64,000 bases of DNA. Source: Torreya grandis. Its lineage: Eukaryota; Streptophyta; Pinopsida; Cupressales; Taxaceae. Positions 22,991 to 33,400 of the stretch are shown here, one piece after another. Both the position numbers and the translations under genes were made by a program. The stretch covers positions 483,001 to 547,000 of the forward strand of contig JARHVA010005357.1 of assembly GCA_037957365.1 (NCBI GenBank), read 5' to 3'. A model generated the notes under the pieces. The model made no database searches, was not told the origin of the DNA, and was given only the letters and a program-made list of their open reading frames with translations. How positions within the stretch are numbered: the first letter of the stretch is position 1; each line of letters opens with the position of its first letter.

Positions 22991-23489
22991 AATCAAGTTT
23001 ATATGTAGGTATTTATTTATAAATAATAATGTAAGTTGGAAATCTTTTAAAATGACAACTATATATCTTGTTTCTTATAAAATGAGGCAGAATTTTGCCT
23101 AAAGAATCATGATAAATTGCAAAGCCAATATGAAGATTAGATTATGAAATTAAGATCAAAAAATTTACCTAAAGGTTTGGTTACTTTATAAATTATATTT
23201 AATGAAGATTATTAGTTGATAAAATACAAGGTAAGCATCTTTACCAAAAAAAACATTATGAACAAATTGCCATAGTTGAAGGTAAACAACTTAAGTTGGG
23301 AAAAGTAAACACTAATACCGAGAGAGAATATTTCATATCATTATGCAAGGAGTTAATTAATGGTTTTACTTGGGAATATCATGATTTAATTTTTTTTTAT
23401 CCCAAGTTAGCATAACATACAATTGAACTTGAATAGCATGCAAAACTGGTGAGACAAAAGCAAAGCCCAATCAACCCCAAGGTTAAAAT
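22991..23489 (+). pseudogene. connection between extra RNase H and RT, copy A
   Basis: Readable in shifting frames: KMRQNFA...NHDKLQ, LRSKNLPKGLVTL, the KQLKLGKVNTNTE-like block, FISLCKELINGFTWEYHDL, then KLVRQKQSPINPKVK, the conserved lead-in to gypsy RTs (usually KPVRQKQRRxNPK). The LPKGLVTLESIFN block recurs in the minus-strand fragments at 43570-43863 and 48400-48686. Confidence 0.7.
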
Positions 23490-24280
23490 CTTCATGAGAA
23501 AAAAACTTACAAATCTGATTGAATCCAATATAATATTTCATATAAATAATTATACATGGGTTAAAAAAAATTTAAATATGATAAATAATAATGGATAGAT
23601 AATGTTGTGTATATTTTAGAGATCTTAATAGAGTTTCATTGAGAGATCACTGCCCTCTCCCCTTTACGGATCAGATTTTGCACAAAGTTTCGAGCTCACA
23701 AAGGTTCTCTCTACTAAATGTATACTCAAGCTATAACTAGATATTGGTGAAGGGATAATACCAAAACAAAATATCATTCACCACTAAATGGGGTACTTAT
23801 GCATATAAGAAGATGCCCTTTGGACTCTCCAATGTTGGAGCCACTTTTCAAAGGGAAATGGATGTTGATTTTCATGGACTTTTGAGTGAAATGGTTTTTA
23901 TTTATCTTGATGATTTTAATATATTTTAAAAATATCCTAATGATCATCTAACACAAATTATATTTTTTTTAATAGATGTAGACAATTTGGAGTTTCTTTG
24001 AATCCAAAAAGATGCATCTTTGTAGTGCATGAGGGAAGATTTCTTGGACATGTTTTGTCCATATCTAGACTTTCCATTCATCCAAAAATAATAGAATCAA
24101 TAATTTATTTATCATTTCCTAAACATAATAAAGGATTTCAAATCTTCTTAGGGAAGATCAATTTTATAAGGAGGTTCATTCATGGGTTTGTAGAATTGGT
24201 AAGGCCATTCACTCATATGACTAATAAACATCAAGAGTTCACATGGATCAAGGAAGGTAAGAAATTTTTGAGGCCATAAA
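23490..24280 (+). pseudogene. gypsy reverse transcriptase, copy A, broken
   Basis: Blocks: RVSLRDHCPLPF.DQIL (about 23630), FTTKWGTYAYKKMPFGLSNVGATFQREMDV (about 23780-23865), catalytic FIYLDDF (23898-23918, YLDD intact), then an open 93-codon stretch 23998-24279 with SLNPKRCIFVVHEGRFLGHV, FPKHNKGFQIFLGKINFIRRFIHGFVELVRPFTHM and FTWIKEGKKF, the thumb and connection of gypsy RTs. Stops and frameshifts upstream kill it. Copy B lacks everything from just before the YLDD motif. Confidence 0.9.
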
Positions 24281-24720
24281 ATAGGCCATTATACAATCTC
24301 CTACTTTTCTCAATCCTAATTTCACAAATCATTTATTTATGTATGATTTCTCTACATGTAGCACAATTTCTGCCATGCTTATGCAATAAAACAATGAAGG
24401 TTTGGAACAACCCATTGCTTTCTTAAATAAATGATTAAAGGGACATGAAGAGAGGTATTATCATTTTTTAAATAATGTGTCTAATATTATAAAATATTTT
24501 AAAAAATTCAGACATTGGTTTCTAATAACAAGATCATTCTAATGATAGCTCATCCTAGTGTGAAGGATTTTATCCTTAACAGATACTTAAGTGAAAAGAG
24601 AGTTGGATGGGTGAACAAGTTCATGGAATATGAAACTAAATTAAAGGTTAAAAAAATATCATAGGTAGATTACTTTTTGAACATCTTGCATCAGATGTGA
24701 AAAAATAAAAAGAGGTGATT
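24281..24720 (+). pseudogene. ordinary gypsy RNase H, copy A, broken
   Basis: Directly after the RT: LNPNFTNHLFMYDFSTCSTISAMLMQ*NNEGLEQPIAFLNK (about 24310-24430), then LKGHEERYHFLN, then MIAHPSVKDFILNRYLSEKRVGWVNKFMEYE. In this family type the first catalytic Asp lies in MYDFS. This is the standard gypsy RNase H, distinct from the upstream extra copy. It is absent from copy B. Confidence 0.8.
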
Positions 24721-24929
24721 TTGATAGTTCAATACACTCAACATACAGCTACAACTACTTCTCCTTCCAATTGGACATAGGACATTGCTAGATTCCTCCA
24801 AATAGGAGAGTATCTTATGGGATTAAATACATAAAATAGGAGAAAATTTAGGCTAAAATTAATACCTGACATCTTTATTTAAGTATTTTTTTTAATAAGG
24901 ACATTGGAGCTATGTTTTTAATATGTGTT
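24721..24929. other. RNase H-integrase linker, copy A
   Basis: About 200 bases with no readable conserved block, lying between the RNase H and the zinc-finger start of integrase. Confidence 0.4.
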
Positions 24930-25960
24930 AAAACTAGTCAAACTGACAAGCTTTTGGAGTAATTTCATGGTAGTCCTTTAGGAGGCCATTTTGTAGCGAA
25001 GAACATAGAATAAAAAATCATAATAGATGGTTATTTTTAGCCTAATATGTTTAAATATGCATATACATGGGTTAGAAATGTCTTAAGTGTGCAATGCTTA
25101 TAGGAAAATAGAGACTAGTTATTATGCCTTTGAAGCCTATTCAAGTTGAGCATCCCTTCATGTAATTGGGTTTATACTTCATTATATTGATTTAGACTCC
25201 ATAAATTACTGGTCATAAGTGGGTTTTGATAGCCACAAATTATTTTACCAAGTGAGTGGAGGTAGTTCCATTGAAGGAGGCAAATGAGAACTTAGTTCTA
25301 GAGTTCTATGATAGCTTAGTCACTCATTTTGGAGTCCCTTTAACTATCATATCAGATAATGATTTGGCATTGAATAGTGTAAAGGTATGTGAATGGTATT
25401 TTTATTATGTTATTTTTATTAAATATTCATTAAACTATTATTCATAGGGTAATGGACTAGTAGAGTCTACCAACAAAAACTTGATTAGGATCATCAAGAG
25501 AATAATGGAAGATAATTATATATCATTGCATACAAAGTTAAAGACTACCTTATGTGCAAATATAATCACTCCAATAAATGACATTAGTCATTCAACTTAT
25601 CTTTTATTTTATTTAGGATAAATAGGGATAACTATTTCATTATAAATTCTATCTTTAGAGATTGCACATCAGCTAGAGATTATGGAAAATAATGTAATGG
25701 AGGTAAGGATGAATGAATTGAGAGAATTAGAGGAAATAAGAAACAATTCCATGAATATCATGTTGTCCAACTAGTATAAATTCAATAAATACTTTGATAA
25801 AATATCTTCATTTGAGACATTTTAGAAAGGGGACATTATACTCAAGTGGGATGAAGAATGTGCTAAACTAGGTAAACACTTCAAATTTGATAGCCTTTAG
25901 AGTGGCCCATATGTTATTACTAATTTTAAGAAAATTAATGATTTATAATTATATAAACTA
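24930..25960 (+). pseudogene. gypsy integrase, copy A, broken
   Basis: The zinc-binding start is traceable as FHGSPLGGHFVAKN (about 24961) and LSVQCL. The core shows YFTKWVEVVPLKEANENLVLEFYDSLVTHFGVPLTIISDND (about 25240-25365, second Asp kept in SDND), then, after about 60 foreign-looking bases, GNGLVESTNKNLIRIIKRIMED (about 25448-25515, Glu kept). C-terminal strings ELREL, KGDIILKWDEECAKLGKHFKFDSL*SGPYVI (about 25828-25915) match the GPFxI-type tail of Tat integrases. Copy B has the same odd insertion between the two core motifs, so it predates the A/B split or is family-typical. Confidence 0.85.
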
Positions 25961-26261
25961 AGTGTAAACTAACTATTTATTATTTTTAATGGGATGTTCC
26001 TCAAGTAATGTTATTAGGAGAGTAACTCCTTTATACATAGTCATAGTTTCATTCCTCTAAGTGCACATGTTTCACATGCTTTGTAGGTTATTGTTTTGCT
26101 TCAGTAGTCAACTATTATTTTCTATTTGTGTCATGTTTTTTGTTTTGTGTCAAGTCTATAAGTTTTTTTAGTTTCAAAGTATAATTTAGGTTTTGATATA
26201 GCATAGAGATTCTAAATTTTCTTGACTAGTAAGTTGGTTAACCCTTATGAGTCACCAAAAA
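25961..26261 (+). other. 3' untranslated region of internal A
   Basis: Non-coding tail colinear with 30131-30431. It ends in GAGTCACCAAAAA directly before TGTTGG, the same sequence that precedes the 3' LTR, so it is the plus-strand priming region. An imperfect hairpin at 26221-26242 is homologous to the perfect one at 30391-30412. Confidence 0.6.
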
Positions 26262-26383
26262 TGTTGGTAATTTGGCATATTAAGGCCAAATTCTAACCCC
26301 TGTAATAAAAAAAATTCATGGTCATCATATTTTCTTATCTATAAATTCAAGAGTGAATATCAGATGTTTTTACATTTTGCGGA
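26262..26383 (+). repeat. 122-base LTR stub between internal A and internal B
   Basis: TGTTGGTAATTTGGCATATT and the following AAGGCCAAATTCTAACCCCTG match the first bases of the LTRs at 12479 and 30432. After about 122 bases the sequence jumps to GAAGATAGAGAGTC, which is position 20918 of internal A. The missing part is thus about 7.3 kb of LTR, the primer site and the gag start. GGAAGAT occurs near LTR base 185 and GGGAAGAT at the internal breakpoint, hinting at microhomology. Confidence 0.8.
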
Positions 26384-27370
26384 AGATAGAGAGTCTACTT
26401 AAGGCTCAAATCAAAAAATTGGTGGCAATGGAAAGGTACCAAACTCCACTTTATAGCCCTGACTAGAATTCCAAACAAAATTACTAGAACAATAGGCCTC
26501 CCTATCAATCCAATCAATAAGGACAAGGGAATAATTCTTAATCAAGGAAACACAATCCCAATTATCCAATAAATTCTAGAGCCATAATGCTAACTTAAAG
26601 CTACTATGTTTAAGAATGCCAATGGAACAATTAGTGGGATCAAACAAATAACATGACAATGGATCCAATTGGTGAGAGTTATCAACAGTCTTTTATTCAA
26701 CAAAGTTCATCTCTTCTTCTACATGACAATCAACCACCTTCTCAGCATAAGGAAGATTTTATACCACATGGAGACATTCCTTATTTCACTCAAGCTAAAG
26801 TGACAAATCAGCAAGGAGAAGGTAGTAGCAAATCACATACTAAAACCATATTTATTAACTTTTAGGAAGGTGAGAATTCATTAAATCATATGGAAATAAA
26901 TCAAGGACAAAATATGTCTGATTTTGATAATTCTATCACATCCCATACTATATATAATAAAAGGGAAATTGGTGAAGGTTTAGGGCCTAAAAAGGCAACT
27001 CCTCTTCCTTCTCAAGCACCACTAAATATGTTCCTCAAAAGACATCAAATCAGCAAGTACAATATGATAAGGGGAAGAATTTAAAGGGTCCTTTAGTTAA
27101 ATAATTCACACAAAATTTAGGTAGCATGTCTACTCCTAAATTGTGGCATAGGATAGTCATTTCTCCACTTAGTATTGTGGATCAAATGAAGAAGGATTCT
27201 ATGTCTATTTCTATGTGGGATACACTATTGATTCTAGGTCACAAGGGCCTCTTGTAAGAAGAGATTTCAAAGCTCAATGTCTCAGATAAATAATAAGGAA
27301 GAGAAAGAGTAAGTGTTATTCTAACAAATTCAAATCAATTTATTCAGCCTCAATCTCCAAAGGTGATCAA
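26384..27370 (+). pseudogene. gag tail and linker, copy B
   Basis: Colinear with 20918-21890. Open stretches at 26653-26865 (SSSLLLHDNQPPSQHKEDFI) and 26890-27084 (MEINQGQNMSDFDN) keep the Pro/Gln-rich linker. The gag capsid part is absent, removed with the middle LTR. Confidence 0.7.
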
Positions 27371-27790
27371 GCCACCTCCTTTTTATCTTTTAGTTGTCAT
27401 AAGAGATTATCTTGTTAATATTTATATGATTGATAGTGGGGTTGTACCTCTATCATACCCAAATCAATAGCTAAAAAACTAAGAATTTAGTTTGAGCTTC
27501 ATGAAAAAGAAGTCTTAAAATTAGATGGGTATCCTACAAGTACTATATGTTTTTGAGAGAACTTAAGGTCATACTTGATGCTTGTCCAAATTTTACCATT
27601 ACATAAGATGTAGTTATTGTTGATTTACCTCCTTAATTTACACTATGTTTATCCAAAGATTTCACTATTAAAATAGGAGGACATATTTATTCTTATTAGT
27701 CCTACATGGTTTTTATAACTATCTATGGAACTAAAGTCACAATAATTTCTAAGCCTAGTTCTAGATTCCACTTATAACCTTATATGCTAA
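27371..27790 (+). pseudogene. gypsy protease, copy B, broken
   Basis: Colinear with 21891-22330. MIDSG (27426-27440) keeps the catalytic Asp but has Ser for Thr. Bases are missing right after it, so the frame shifts out of VSTSIIP into a different reading. Confidence 0.7.
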
Positions 27791-28023
27791 ACATGTCAAG
27801 TGTGAATTATAGTATCTTAGAATAAGATGAACATACCAAAAATCAAGAACCTTCCAAGTCACTTGAAGGCATACTAGATATACTCCTTGATGAGTGGGAT
27901 ACTAATAATCATGGATATGACCCATACAAAAGTATTGAAGAATCTAGTTTTGGTGTCTACCTCATGCATCAAGAAGGTGACTTAATGCCTAGTCTCAATA
28001 GCTCAATGTAGGATTAAGGAGTG

Positions 28024-28420
28024 TGAAATTTGTATTTTTATGGATATAGATCAAAGAATGGCATTAGGGATGGTGTAATTTTTATTTCTCATCAAAATTA
28101 ATCATATTTATCTTATATTATATTTTAATCCAATTGTACATCAAATACTGCAGAGTATGAAGCTCTTATTCATGACCTCCAATGGGATAGAAAAAAGGGG
28201 TATTAAGTTTTTACAGATGAAAGGTGATAAAAAAATTTGTAGTGTAACAAGTTATAAGTCTAAATGAAACAAATAATACTCTTATAAAGTCCTATAATCA
28301 TATATTTTTGGACCTTATAGAAGACTTCCAGACATTTTATATTCACTCAATTCTTAGAGGAGCCAATCAACATACATACAAACTAGCTACCATCAGAGCA
28401 CAATATGATATTGTGTCTCA
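28024..28420 (+). pseudogene. extra RNase H upstream of RT, copy B, active site lost
   Basis: Colinear with 22571-22990. NLYFYGYRSKNG has Tyr instead of the first catalytic Asp (GAT to TAT). AEYEALIHDLQW is kept. The third block reads KGDK with the following frame shifted. The fourth, GANQHTYKLATIRAQYDI, has Tyr for Asp. The 71-codon open frame at 28308-28523 is the C-terminal half of this domain plus linker. Confidence 0.75.
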
Positions 28421-29325
28421 GCTCAAGGAAACTAAAGATCATTCCCAAATAAAGTTTGTATGTAGGCCTTTAGTTCTAAATAATGATACAAGTTATCAAG
28501 TTTTTACACTGACAAATAGATAGCTTGTTTCTTACAAAATGAGGTAGAATTTTGCCTAAAGAATCATGATAAATTGCAAAGCCTATATGAAGATAAAATT
28601 ATGAAATTAAGATCAAATAATTTTCCTAAAGGTCTGGTGACTTTATAAATCATATTTAATTAATATGATCAATTGATAAAATACAAGGTAAGCATCTTTA
28701 CCAGAAAAGAACATTATGAACAAATTGTCATAACTGAAGATAAGCAACTCAAGTTGGGAAAATTGAACACTAATATTGAAATAAAAGATTTCATATCATT
28801 TTAAAAGGATTTCATGGATGTTTTTTCTTGGTAATATCATGATTTGAAAGGTTTTGATCCTAGATTAACATAACATATTATTAAACTTGAAGACCATGCA
28901 AAACTAGTGAGACAAAAGCAAAGGCCAATCAACCCTAAGGTTAAAATCCTCATGAGAAAAGAAAATAAAAATATGATTGAATCCAATATAATATTTCCTA
29001 TCAATTATTATAAATTGGTTAAAAATATTTTACCTATGATAAATAATAATGGAAAGATAAGACTATGCAGATTTTAGATATATTAATAGAGTTTCATTGA
29101 GAGATCACTACCCTCTCCCCTCTATGGATTAGATTTTTCACAGAGTTCTAGGCTCATAAATGTTCTCTCTATTGGATGGATAATTAGGTTACAACTATAT
29201 ATTGGTGAAGGAATAAAACAAATACAAAATATCCTTCACCACTAAATGGGGTACTTATGTATATAAGAAGATGCCCTTTGGACTCTCTAATGATGGGGCC
29301 ACTTTTCAAAGGGCAATAGATGTTT
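28421..29325 (+). pseudogene. connection and 5' half of RT, copy B
   Basis: Colinear with 22991-23875: LVRQKQRPINPKVKILMRK (about 28905), RVSLRDHYPLP (about 29085), FTTKWGTYVYKKMPFGLSNDGATFQRAIDV (about 29235-29320). It breaks off before the YLDD motif: 29325 joins sequence that corresponds to about 25155 of copy A. About 1.28 kb (catalytic RT half, ordinary RNase H, zinc finger) is missing. Confidence 0.8.
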
Positions 29326-30130
29326 ATTTTATCATAAGTTGGGTTTAAACTTCATTATAATGATTGATCCTCCATAAAGTACTGGTCATAAGTGGGTTTT
29401 CATAGCCAAAAAATATTTTACTAGGTGGGTGGAGGTAGTTCCACTAAAAGAGGCAAATGAGAATTTAGTTTTAGAGTTCTATGATAGCCTACTCACTCAT
29501 TTTGGAGTCCCTTTGACTATCATATCAGATAATTCTTTGGTTAAACATTGAAAATGTATGTGAATGTGATTTTGATGATGGTATTTATATTAAATATTCA
29601 TCAAATTATTATTCATAGGGTAATGGACTAGTAGATTCCACCAATAAGAACCTGATTAGGATCATAAAGAGAACAATGGAAGATAATCAGATATCATGGC
29701 ATATAAAGTTGAATATTGCCTTATGTGTAGATAGAATCAATATAAAAAGGCCATTGGTCATTCACCTTATATTTTATTTTATGGAAGATAATTAAGGTTA
29801 ACTATTTCATTAGAACTTCCAGCTTTGGAGATTACACATTAGCTAGAGCTTATGGAAAATAATGTAATAGAGGTAAGGATGAATGAACTGAGAGAATTAG
29901 AGGAAATAGTAAAAAATTCCATACATATCATGTGGTATGAATAGCATTAATTCAATAAATCCTTTGAAAAAATAGCTTCATCCAAGACATTTCAAGAAGG
30001 GGACATTGTACTCAAGTGGGATGAAGAATGTGCTAAACTAGGTAAACACTCTAAATTTAATAGCCTTTAGAGTGGCCCATATGTTATTACTAATTGTAAG
30101 GAAATTAATTATTTCTAATTATCTAAACTG
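29326..30130 (+). pseudogene. gypsy integrase core, copy B, broken
   Basis: Colinear with about 25155-25960: KWVFIAKKYFTRWVEVVPLKEANENLVLEFYDSL (about 29390-29490), VPLTIISDNS, GNGLVDSTNKNLIRIIKRTMED (about 29620-29690; Glu of the catalytic triad is Asp here, GAG to GAT), and GDIVLKWDEECAKLGKH (about 30001-30050). Confidence 0.8.
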
Positions 30131-30431
30131 AGTGGAATATAACTCCCTATTCCTATAAATGGGATGTTCCTTACGTAAAGCTATTAGGAGAGTCACTCAT
30201 GTATACATAGTCATAGTTTCATTCCTCAAAGTGCACATGTTGCACATGATTTGTTAGTTATTATTTTGCTTCAGTAGTCAGTTGTTGTTTTTAATTTGTG
30301 TTATGTTTTTTGTTTTGTGTCAAGTCTACATGTTTTATCAATTTCAAAGTATAATTTAAGTTCTAATATAGTGTAGAGATTCTAAATTATGTTGACCAGT
30401 AGGTTGGTCAACCCCTATGAGTCACCAAAAA
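30131..30431 (+). other. 3' untranslated region before the 3' LTR
   Basis: Non-coding, colinear with 25961-26261. It contains the hairpin at 30391-30412 and ends GAGTCACCAAAAA before TGTTGG. Confidence 0.6.
30391..30412. repeat. perfect hairpin near the 3' LTR
   Basis: GTTGACCA (30391-30398) and TGGTCAAC (30405-30412) form an 8-bp stem with a 6-base loop, 19 bases before the LTR. Copy A has an eroded version at 26221-26242. Confidence 0.7.
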
Positions 30432-33400
30432 TGTTGGTAATTTAGCCTATCAAGGCCAAATCTCAATCCTTGTAATAAAAAAAAAATCATATTCATCATA
30501 TTGTCTTTTATTTTTGATGTTTTGACATAGTTCTAAGTGGCTCTATGATCTAAAAGTTCTCTAAGGAAGATGGCCAAAAGAAGATGGTTCATGACTTGTC
30601 ATGAAGTTTTATAGCATAATTAGCTATATGGAAGGTATGAAATGAATTATAAACTCAAAAATGTAATAAAAATTCACCCAAAGTCCATTTAAAACCTTTT
30701 AAAGGGCTATGATATGCTTATATGACTTTTAGTGGCAGATTTCCTATGTAAAATTATGATTATTTTAGATAAAAGGACAAATTTTGGTCTTTAAATGTAA
30801 AATATGGTAATAAAATACCTTTAAATTAGTAAAAGTACATTTTTAAACATTCACATATATGAATTTATTTTATTCATAAAGTTTCATATTTTGAAAAGTC
30901 ACTTAAGACAAGTTTAAGTGTGAAAAGTGTCTTTTTTAGGCTCCCACATGCTAAATTTGGCCATAAAAAGGGTGTAAAATGACTTAATATTTGTCCTAAC
31001 ATAATGTTTGGCTTTTGGATATATCCTCATGTTCTAATTTTTGTGGTGGAAACTTAAGTTGTGAATAAAAAGCAAAGAAAGGTCATTTTCATATATAATT
31101 TCAAGCAAAGTACAGACTTGTATGACCATTTCATATGGTGGAGCTCATGAGTATATGGATAAGTAAATATTAGATGTTTCTCAATAATTTCAAGGAAATA
31201 TAAGATAAAGGCTCAAAATTAGTCTCTTTCATTCACCTTTCTAGTTTGCACATAGGGAAAGCCCGTCAGGTTTCCATATGGTACAACTAGGAGAGAAAAT
31301 CTAGGTTTATAATTTTGGCCAAAGAAATTAGTCTTAGATAGATTACTATTGGATCAATTGATTCTAAAATTGGTCATTTATCCTTCATGAAACATCCATT
31401 TAAATTCAAGTTATACATCAATAGTCTTGTATTCAAGAAGGCAGTTGGTTTTCTATAATTTCTCCTCATTAGGGCATCATATCAAGAAAATTAAAGTTTG
31501 AAGAGCTTCTCAGGGACATGACTCACCCTTCCTTGGCATCCATCACTTTTTTTTCACATGTGTAATGTCCAAATAGAGCTAAATAAGGCAATAAAATTAA
31601 GTTCTATAGCCTATAAGTAAAAGATGAAGAATTGTACCGTCTATGAGAGAGAAAGGTTTTCAAATATTTCTTGGTTTAATGTTTTCAAGAATATCCTTCA
31701 TGTTATTGTGTTTCCAAAGAAAAAATTTCAAAATTTATCTATATATTCATATCAGAATCCCATAATTATGTTATTAAGCATCTCAAAAGTCCATTTTAAC
31801 AATGTTAAGGTATTTAGCATATTCCTAGGTTTTATTTTCAACTTATTATCCTCCTCCAGTGGTCCCCAAATTAATACACCAGGTAGAGGATAATTCTATG
31901 CTTGCATAGGAATCTCAATTTGGTCTTGGCACACTCTTATTTTCTCTTAACACCCCATTTTTTTTTTCATCTTAATCCTTAATATCATACACATCCATTT
32001 CTTACTATGTGCATGCTCCTTTCACCTTCATTCAATTTTCCCATCCTACATTCATGGTTTCTCACCTTTCACTCTCCTCCATCTCATGATTTAATTATCA
32101 TAAGGATTTATAATGGGAGAGGTTTTCATGGTCATTAAGGACGGAGATATGCAAACCAAGAAAGCATCATATATAGCCAATAAGGTGACCTATAGTCATG
32201 GCACTAACAGTCAAGTTTTTTTTGTCATGAAAGCATAAGCCAAGGTAGATAGAGATATCTTATTAAAGGTATATACACAAATGATTTCATAAAGCTACCA
32301 AAGGAGAGGGACACTAATAAAATTGTGTTTTTATATTTACTTAGGGCCTTTTTTAATCTCAAACCATACAAAAGCAAACCTACAGCCATGATGGCAGTGG
32401 ATGAGATCAAGATAAATTATAGGTCAAATCAAGGATAGGAAAAGAGAAGTTTAACTCAAGGAGAAATTTAAAATGAGTGATAAAATTTTAATAGATTTAG
32501 AGGACTGATTGAGGTTATTCAAAGTCTATCTCTACTATAATCCATATAAATGGTACAAGAATGACTACATATAGTCAAATAAGGACACAAATCATTTTTT
32601 TGAAAGGTTCACACCATGGTAAAACTATATGAATGAGTTGAAAAAGTAGTTAGGAGTCTTGACTTAGGTGATAAATTCAAATGGAATAAGCCTAATGAGG
32701 TAACTATTTATCTATAATCAAGTATCTTTTAGATACCTATAGGACTCTTTTCAATGTAGCCTATAGTACGTAAGGGTTTTAGCCTCATCAAAAATTCTAT
32801 CAAGATAAAGGGGACTAAATTGACCATCAATAGCATAGTTAAGCATGGGGATTGTTAACCTTCAAAAATATTTCAAGTAAGATACATGTGAGGGTCAAAT
32901 AGGGATAAATAAACACAAATGTACATCTACAACTAGCTTCAAGAGCATTGGTATAGTCAATGAGATGAATAATACTATGGAAGAGGTTTTCAAGGTTTGA
33001 GACCTTCAAGAGAGGTTGTTTAGTTTTTTAGAGATCATTGGAAAAGTGAGGGAATTTTAATCATTTTTTAAAATGTTTTCAAACTCTCCAATATTTGTCA
33101 AATCATGACTTTATCTATACAAAGACAACATAGTCATCATGCATAATCAATAAGGATTAAGGAGAAGGATATGAGGTATTATCATTTGGCATGAAGTTCA
33201 TAAGGTATTAGCCATGATGAAGGTCTCATAAAAAATTTCAATAATGTTCCAAGACATAATTTCAAACACTTAATTCTATAGTCAATTTTACCTCATGAAC
33301 ATCACCGACAACCATTATCTGGATGCCTACTTCTAAGATAGTGAAGATATTTATAGAAAATGGATTAATGGAGCATTTTAATGTCTTGAATATTATACCA

